From positions 132,992 through 156,571 of the forward strand of contig CAAAJI010000119.1 in the NCBI GenBank assembly GCA_900642245.1: a DNA stretch of 23,580 nucleotides, read 5' to 3'. The DNA is from Fragilaria radians (lineage: Eukaryota > Bacillariophyta > Fragilariophyceae > Fragilariales > Fragilariaceae). A program made the translations under genes and the position numbers. The notes beneath the pieces were generated by a model that did no database searches, had not been told where the DNA came from, and saw only the letters and a program-made list of their open reading frames with translations. Below, piece after piece: positions 17,817-23,580 of the stretch (its first letter is position 1; each line of letters opens with the position of its first letter).

Positions 17817-17960
17817 AATACTTAAAATCACATGCTCAAGTGTTATGGGATAGAACTGGCACACCAGATAATGTTAATCTATTTTTAACATGTATCCTAG
17901 ACTATCCTAATCACCTATTTGATGTATAGAATGGACTCACACTGGCCCTCCAATTAAGGC
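17817..17960 (+). mobile_element. Integrase-like fragment, decayed
   Basis: The frame reads SHAQVLWDRTGTPDNVNLFL, then YPNHLFDV, a TAG, and NGLTLALQLRP. It resembles the integrase segment at 18803 (GIPDTVWFLAQDY) in the order G-x-P-D-x-V followed by a hydrophobic stretch and D-Y, which suggests a second, diverged integrase copy. It may belong with the gypsy-type piece just before it. Confidence 0.45.
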
Positions 17961-18036
17961 CAATTATACTTCACTGTTAAGTTTTGTAATCCATTCATCT
18001 CTAGTTCTTTGCCAAATATCTGAATCTTGTTTATCA

Positions 18037-18408
18037 ATGATAATAAATGACATGGTAATGTTGAGGAGAATGAGCAGAGCCATGCCAGCCACTCATTTGA
18101 GGATACTCATGGGAAAGTCCCAAGGGCTAAAAACCATGAGAAAAACTGCAAGGGGTATTGACATGTATAGGAATGAATGTGTTCAGTGGAATATTGTGTT
18201 CTTGGCTTCCTGGAGATCCCAGCTTGCTGTTCCATCACCATCTCCTCCAAAAACACCTGGACATGACTGCTTCTCCAATATTGAGCTTGTTTTCCACCGG
18301 AACCCTCAAAGAGCTTCAAAATTGAATGAAACAGTACCAGTTGACGTGTTGGCTTGGAAGAAGACCGAGAACCGCCAATCTCATCCACCTGGAGGTTTCT
18401 GGAGATAA
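18037..18408 (+). other. Unassigned open frames between copia gag and integrase
   Basis: A 123-codon plus frame (ATG at 18037, Met/Arg-rich start) and a 130-codon minus frame (18107-18499) overlap. Neither has motifs I recognise. The copia protease and integrase N-terminus should lie between 17300 and 18800, but no DTG/DSG or HHCC motif was found, so this segment is probably inserted or fully decayed sequence. Confidence 0.3.
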
Positions 18409-18802
18409 AAAGGGCATCCAGACACGATGTCAAAGATAAACAGGCGTTGCCTGGGCAATAATACAAATTAGTGGCATAAAAATGGAAATATAGCATCAAT
18501 TTTTACGTGTAGATAGCAGGGACAACCTTGTTTTTATTCCTAGAATGAACCATGTCGATATCATCATTTTTGAATGAGATTGCGCTTCAAGACCGTGCTT
18601 CCAACAGAAATGGATTTGCAAGCTTTTTTGGAGTCAATCAAGCGCTGAAACTATCATCAAATCATGAAAACAACAATGCTTGGACCCTAGAAGGACCATC
18701 ATTCTCATGGTGAACCGGCATGGCTGCACTTCAAGATACACCTTTTTTCACGTAGAAAAGTAGGTTTGTATCTCTTTCGGAATTTCAAACACAAAAAATT
18801 GT

Positions 18803-19215
18803 ACCGGCATACCAGATACTGTGTGGTTCCTAGCACAGGATTACTTGGCACATGTTCAAAATCTAAGTGCAAACCGTCAAATCAAATGGAAAATACCAGA
18901 ACAAGTTTCACGGGGGTGGACACCAGATATTTCCCATATCCTGATGTTTTACTGGTTTGAGCCTGTTCAATGTTTAGATCCTATTTCTCAATTTCCAGAA
19001 ACCACCTAGAGGCATGGATACTTTGTAGCGATTGCAGGCAATTTAGGAGACACACTGACATTCAAGATATTAAAGAAAGATCTGAACACGGTGTTACACA
19101 GAAGTGTTGTCAGATCTGCAGCAATGTTTATCATTGAAACAAACGGGTATCATTAAAGCCAGCTGTGCAAGAAATCATTAATAAATTGTATGGGATGCCA
19201 AGTAATGTTCCTTGA
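18803..19215 (+). pseudogene. Copia integrase C-terminal region, frameshifted
   Basis: The first frame runs GIPDTVWFLAQDYLAHVQNL, WKIPEQVSRG, then TPDISHILMFYWFEPV and DPISQFPETT. A frameshift near 19010 leads to GYFVAIAGNLGDTLTFKILK and TVLHRSVVRSAA. This is the typical end of a diatom retroelement integrase: TPDIS.....Y.F.W.PV, then G.FVG.A...GD.LTF.IL, then V.HRS.VR.A. Further stops occur after 19130. The element is inactive. Confidence 0.8.
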
Positions 19216-19239
19216 AATAGTCATTCTGAACAGAAATCA

Positions 19240-19503
19240 ATGAAGCATAATGATGATGTGGCAAGCAGAACAAGGTCCAAAACAGTTTATTTGGACCAAA
19301 ATGTTGGAGATAGAACTAGTCAAAGTTGCAATCCATTTTCCCTTTGTATGATGCATGTATGCTTAATGGTCAGGAGAACTTTAAAAATACAGGTGTCACA
19401 TGTGATGGATATGGCAGAGGATGACAAGGATAGATACTGGGAATGTACTAAGGTGCTCAAATATTGTGAAGAAATAGGAATGATTACAAGTACAGACTAT
19501 TAA
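19240..19503 (+). pseudogene. Copia integrase-RT linker fragment, 87 codons
   Basis: The frame reads NDDVASRTRSKTVYLDQN and then AEDDKDRYWECTKVLKYCEE, ending in TAA. Its position between integrase and reverse transcriptase, and its charged, low-complexity nature, fit the variable linker of the copia polyprotein. There is no independent domain. Confidence 0.55.
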
Positions 19504-19595
19504 TAAAAAAATAGAATGGAATTTTATTTACAAGTCACAATCATGGGTGAATTTCTTTGCATTAAGTCTCAGCAACCCTACACCAGTAATCTCTT

Positions 19596-20250
19596 TTGCA
19601 AGGAACCAAAATCTTCAAAATAGAATGCCCTTTTTTCATCCTATACAGCAAGGCTAAAACACCTGTGGACATTGCCAGGGTAAACAAGGCTTCAACAAGT
19701 CCAAGAAGGATTAAATACAGATTTGGAATCCAAGTTCCCAAAGGAATAAGGAATGCTATCAATTTAGACAAGAACAACGGTAATAATTTATGGGAAGAGG
19801 CTATTAGAACAGAGCTTAAGCAACTTACAGATTATCAGACATGCATAGAGCTTGATTCAGGGGAGAGTATTCCTAGTGGATATCAGAAGATTCCATATCA
19901 CAAAGTATTTTATGTCAAATATTACCTAAGAAATAAAGCAAGACTGGTTGCAGGAGGCAATTGGACAGTTAATGAATAGGAAGAAATTTATTCAGGTGTT
20001 GTATGAATGGATACCGTAAGAATTGGATTTTCTCAGGAGAATGATATGGACTCTCCTGTTCTGCATGTGATATTGGAAATGCATTTTATATGGGAAGACC
20101 AAGGAGAAGGTTTACATCACTGCTGGTCCAGAGTTTGGTTCAACATAAGTCATTATATGGATTGAAGACTTTTGCTGTAAGTCATTACTAAGATTAAGAT
20201 TCAAGAAAACTAAGCATGACCTACATCTATGGATAAAAGATAAGGCATCA
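19596..20250 (+). pseudogene. Copia reverse transcriptase N-terminal half (plus strand)
   Basis: An open frame to 19979 encodes the start of the RVT_2 domain: FGIQVPKGIRNAINLDKNNG, LWEEAIRTELKQL, GYQKIPYHKVFYVKY, KARLVAGGNW. After the stop the reading continues through shifted frames: EEIYSGVV, MDTVRIGF, SACDIGNAF (motif A, with the first catalytic Asp retained), then SLYGLK, RFKKTKHDLHLWIKDKAS ending at 20250. Family order would next require the YVDD block, but on this strand the similarity stops abruptly here. Several stops and frameshifts make it dead. Confidence 0.85.
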
Positions 20251-20579
20251 CCTTCTAAAATTTTTCTTAATGAGTCTTCATAACATACCGGCGTGTCATC
20301 TACTTCAGGATGATGCCCTTTATTCATGGGCATCTTGATGTATTTCAATTCTCAAACTTAGGGATAACATTTTGGATATTGGTCATTGCAGAGATAGCTA
20401 ATCCTAAACCTTGGGTCTTCTCTAAGGAACTCCACATTTCCACCTAAAAAATACTCAGGAATACCTACATTCTTCAATATGAATATTTTTTCTAAGGACT
20501 TAATCACTGCCATGGGATCCTTGCTCCAAATAAGAATGTCATCCACATATGTAGCTAAATATTCAGGAGTATTTTTCAC
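20251..20579 (-). pseudogene. Copia reverse transcriptase C-terminal half (YVDD), inverted
   Basis: Read on the minus strand from 20579: PEYLATYVDDILIWSKDPMA, then KSLEKIFILKNVGIPEYFLG, GNVEFLRED, GLGLAISAMTNIQNVIPKFE in a shifted frame, then MPMNKGHHPEVDDTPVCYED in another frame. This is exactly the part of RVT_2 that follows the plus-strand half, including the YVDD catalytic box. The two halves abut at 20250/20251 in opposite orientation and share no overlapping segment, as expected if one element suffered an internal inversion. Confidence 0.85.
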
Positions 20580-21010
20580 TTATTCTCAAATTGTCGACAA
20601 CTATCATAAAAATAGTAATTAGTCATGCTCATGTCCAATTGTATTAGTGTTTTTTTATCCGCGTTCTCAGTATTGCCAAAAAATGTGTTTATCCTCTCAT
20701 ACAAATTCTATTTGCAGGGCCATATGAATGTGCTCGGGGAATCATGTTATCTATGTTCATATTTGATGGTTCTATTTTGTAGAGTTATCTCCCGCTATAT
20801 GCTTCTATTTGCTCAGGAGTTCGTAAAGTTATCTTCAAGATTGGACAATCTCATTTATGCATTAAAATCCTACTTTTTTGCAAGACTTTTCCCGACAGTG
20901 AGTGCTTTATGTAGCTGAAAGGGTAATATGCAATACTCGGAAAAGTCATTCAGATTGCTCAACAAAACAAGGATCATAGTCAGAGAATAATTATGAGATT
21001 AAGATGTACA
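20580..21010. other. No firm gene; decayed minus-strand frames
   Basis: Minus-strand frames show protein-like stretches separated by stops, for example TPEQIEAYSGR (about 20820-20788) and INTFFGNTENADKKTLIQLD (about 20692-20634). I do not recognise them. The rest of copia RNase H, expected on the plus strand, is not visible. A plus frame of 97 codons at 20625-20918 has no motif. The gene on the right ends at 21011 on the minus strand, so its 3' UTR also lies here. Confidence 0.35.
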
Positions 21011-23580
21011 TTAAGATTTTTGAAATATGTTTAAACTATTTCCTGAATGGAGTTTACCCTCATCGGAAGTATATCGTGATCTTCCGAGATGAGAGGTACC
21101 CATAGGCTGCAACGAGTTATTTTGAAGCCCCCTCTGTTGGAGTTCGGTTAAGAGATCAGGAAAATCGCGAATCATTGTCAGACACTTTGATGTCGCTCCC
21201 CAACAATCATATAATTCGTAAGAAATCATCATATACGAAGAAGCCCTTTCAGTGTCTTGGATCGAGAAAAAGTACAAAGCGGCTCTCTCTGAAGCTACTG
21301 CTGCAACATTATTAAGCCCTGCTCGCCTGGCAGCCGATATAGCAGCATCAAATTTAATTTTTACATCCACAGTTGGTCGTCGAAATAAGACGCTTTGTTC
21401 TGCCTCTAGATGCAACAAAATGTGATAACAATTGACGTTTCCTTTCTTCGTCCACATTTTCAATTTGTTCATTCGCTTACGAGCTAGACATTTGTATTTT
21501 CGCTTTCCTGTTGACAGGGCAAGTATGATGGCACCAAGCCCTTCACACCAAGTCATTGTGCTCACCCAGTACATACATCCATCTATTCCTTCAGGCCGTC
21601 CAAAGGAAAGATTTTCTAAACATTCGCTCAAAACTTGTAAATTTTGAAAACAGATTGCTAGAATCAATTTGGCAAACCAGAAATTAGTGATGACTTTTTT
21701 AATGTCAGATGTCAAAACTGCTTCCTCACACATGACAATTCCATCCAACATAGTTGGATCCATCAAGATTGATTGTGATGTAAGATTAAGGACCGATTGG
21801 TGGTAAACTTTTAAGTAGTCCAGTGTCACTGTTATATTGTAGGCTCTCATCTCTTCACTAAATGCTTTAGTATCCTTTAGAAGGTTTGTTAAGGGTAAGC
21901 CAACAAAATAGAAGACTTGTAGGTAAAATAAACAACAGTAAAATCCGTTCACAGTATCCCCAATCTCAAATCCAATTCTATAACCACGAAGTAATGACTC
22001 TAGGCTGCTATGAAGTGGATTATAAAGATGATTGAGACCCCCGTAAAAGTTCATGATGACATTTGGAATTGAGTTGTTTGTTTTATCTGCGAGTTTCATG
22101 CATGCTTCACCGATGACATACCCCTCACGAAAATTCCCTGCAAAAGTAAGAACTAGACCGAAATTACTCAATATTGCTCCGGATTCCTCTATGAATCCAT
22201 ATTTGAAACTCAGAATGGTATTTATACACATGAGTGTAGTCATCGCGTCCATCATTTCACTTTGAAACGTGAAATTTGTCAATATCGAAATAATTTTCAT
22301 AGACGCTATCATGAAGGGGTCCGTTGCAACCCTATAATTCATAATATCGTTTTCAGTCTTCCCTTTCATTATAGCCCTTGCCTTTACAAAAGAACGGAAC
22401 ACTGTGACCTTATTAAAATGTCTTGGCACACTCACTCCAAGCTGTTCCACATACTTTAACCCTACCTTTATACCCATGCTTACATTACTTGCTGCACCAT
22501 ACGCGTTAACGCAAACTTGAAGTACTGGAATTCTATCTTCTTGTGTTTTTGCATACTGCAAAACTTCATTCACAGTTCGATGGCAGTCAGAAAGTCTACC
22601 AAGGCAAAGCTCTGTTTTCGCCAAGCAAATCAAAAGTTCTATTCGAATTTGATATCCTACTTCCCAGTCTTCATCAAGAAGGCTAAGCCCATGGGATAAA
22701 AAGTCAGCTGCTGGAAAGAAAGCTGACGAAGCAATTGCTGCGTTGCTAGCAGTAAGGTTCAATTTAGCAATGACTAATTTTTCTTCAATTTCAGTGATCA
22801 GGTGCAGGCTGTGGTTCATCTGATTTACTGTCAAGAAAATGAGTTCATTATCATCAGAGTCAGTCATTGTTTGTATGGATAACAATGAATATCCAAGGGC
22901 CAAATGAACCAATTCTTGATGACATTTATTGGTGATTGAGGTATAAAATGTGTGGTGCACTTTATCATGCGCGAAGCGATAAACGGACGAATCTTTCTGT
23001 CTTTCGATGACACCCTCTTGTAATGCTATGTTAATATCACAATGAAAATCGTCCAGGTTAATTTCAGTTGTAAAATCTAACATACGATCACATCTGCATA
23101 ACCTCTCTAGACGCAATGCATCAAATTTCCCCCCCAAGCACGATGCGATGGTGAGCAAGCTTCTCGCACTGGGAGGGAGACAATTCATTCTTTGTAAGAT
23201 TGCGTCAACGAGATTATCTCCAACATCAGTGCTTATTTGAATATCTTCAATACCCCATTCCCAAGAGAAATCAATAATCGAGTAACGAATCAACTTTCTT
23301 GACTCAAGTAGTTTTAACAATTGTAACGAAAAATATGGATTTCCTCCACACTTTGCATGAATGATATTCGCAAGCGACGTAGTCTTCTCTATTGGCATTT
23401 CTAGAACCGTGGATAGAAGCTCATTTACTTGGCTCACATCAAAATCATTGAGGTAGATGAAATGAGAATGCAAGGAGACAGAAAAAACATTACTGTTCCA
23501 TGAGCACACTTGATTTGATCGCAAAGTTCCTATAAAAAGGAAACTTGTCAGTGTCGAATCTTGTAAAAGATATCGAATTA
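21011..23580 (-). CDS. AAA/STAND-type ATPase with alpha-solenoid region, 5' end outside the window
   Basis: 855 residues are visible and the frame is open to the window edge, so the start lies beyond 23580. The first visible part is LTSFLFIGTLRSNQV, the end of an AAA-type ATPase core (the family's SLLFIGxYRDNEV strand). It is followed by KCGGNPYFSLQLLKLLE, SWEWGIEDI and LPPSARSLLTIASCLGGKFD, then YRFAHDKVHHTFY. This series is typical of the large predicted ATPases of COG3899, which bacterial and diatom signalling proteins combine with kinase domains. The remaining 600 or so residues are helical, TPR-like, with many Ala/Leu pairs and no other domain; the C-terminus ends in a short Ser-rich tail without a histidine kinase or GAF domain. 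The P-loop (Walker A/B) lies outside the window and was not seen. A protein kinase domain upstream is possible. Role is likely regulatory; ligand unknown. Confidence 0.8.
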   Translation of the reverse strand, partial: IRYLLQDSTLTSFLFIGTLRSNQVCSWNSNVFSVSLHSHFIYLNDFDVSQVNELLSTVLEMPIEKTTSLANIIHAKCGGNPYFSLQLLKLLESRKLIRYSIIDFSWEWGIEDIQISTDVGDNLVDAILQRMNCLPPSARSLLTIASCLGGKFDALRLERLCRCDRMLDFTTEINLDDFHCDINIALQEGVIERQKDSSVYRFAHDKVHHTFYTSITNKCHQELVHLALGYSLLSIQTMTDSDDNELIFLTVNQMNHSLHLITEIEEKLVIAKLNLTASNAAIASSAFFPAADFLSHGLSLLDEDWEVGYQIRIELLICLAKTELCLGRLSDCHRTVNEVLQYAKTQEDRIPVLQVCVNAYGAASNVSMGIKVGLKYVEQLGVSVPRHFNKVTVFRSFVKARAIMKGKTENDIMNYRVATDPFMIASMKIISILTNFTFQSEMMDAMTTLMCINTILSFKYGFIEESGAILSNFGLVLTFAGNFREGYVIGEACMKLADKTNNSIPNVIMNFYGGLNHLYNPLHSSLESLLRGYRIGFEIGDTVNGFYCCLFYLQVFYFVGLPLTNLLKDTKAFSEEMRAYNITVTLDYLKVYHQSVLNLTSQSILMDPTMLDGIVMCEEAVLTSDIKKVITNFWFAKLILAICFQNLQVLSECLENLSFGRPEGIDGCMYWVSTMTWCEGLGAIILALSTGKRKYKCLARKRMNKLKMWTKKGNVNCYHILLHLEAEQSVLFRRPTVDVKIKFDAAISAARRAGLNNVAAVASERAALYFFSIQDTERASSYMMISYELYDCWGATSKCLTMIRDFPDLLTELQQRGLQNNSLQPMGTSHLGRSRYTSDEGKLHSGNSLNIFQKS

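Overview
The window looks like nuclear DNA of a diatom. The coding density is low, the intergenic sequence is AT-rich, and the 223-codon gene at 9208 carries the DUF6824 domain (LLGRGG followed by GN..F), which is expanded almost only in diatoms. The Ty1/copia and Ty3/gypsy remnants also look like stramenopile elements. The species cannot be named from the sequence alone. All family assignments here are from motif recognition by eye; no database search was run.

Layout. (1) 1-4.8 kb is a retrotransposon graveyard on the minus strand: a copia RNase H relic (about 1245-1790), and a gypsy gag-protease relic (4694 down to 2744) that stops where reverse transcriptase should begin. A plus-strand open frame of unknown nature abuts it (2357-2743). 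(2) 5.6-14.6 kb is a gene island with four intact plus-strand genes: a TCAIM-like DUF4460/DUF4461 protein (5633-7063), a DUF6824 protein (9208-9876), a secreted S51-type peptidase (11653-12543) and a secreted trypsin-like protease with an acidic tail of Trp-Phe repeats (13261-14550). (3) 15.3-20.6 kb is a second graveyard: a second copy of the copia RNase H relic (minus), then a decayed plus-strand copia element (gag, integrase, reverse transcriptase) containing gypsy-type debris. The reverse transcriptase is split at about 20250, and its YVDD half lies in inverted orientation. (4) 21011 to the right edge is a minus-strand gene, incomplete at its 5' end, for a large AAA/STAND-type ATPase with an alpha-solenoid region.

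The island genes do not form an evident pathway. The one functional grouping the sequence suggests is the two adjacent, co-oriented secretory peptidases, separated by 717 bp that hold a perfect 12-bp inverted repeat and a perfect palindromic CRE/bZIP site. Other candidate control sites are a TATA box before the TCAIM-like gene, an E2F-like site before the DUF6824 gene, and an 11+1+11 palindrome ending one base before the S51 start codon.

I found no rRNA, tRNA, CRISPR array or defence system. The most unusual protein-level feature is the repeated (D/N)D(I/V)xxWF motif in the trypsin tail. The most unusual structural feature is the internally inverted copia reverse transcriptase.
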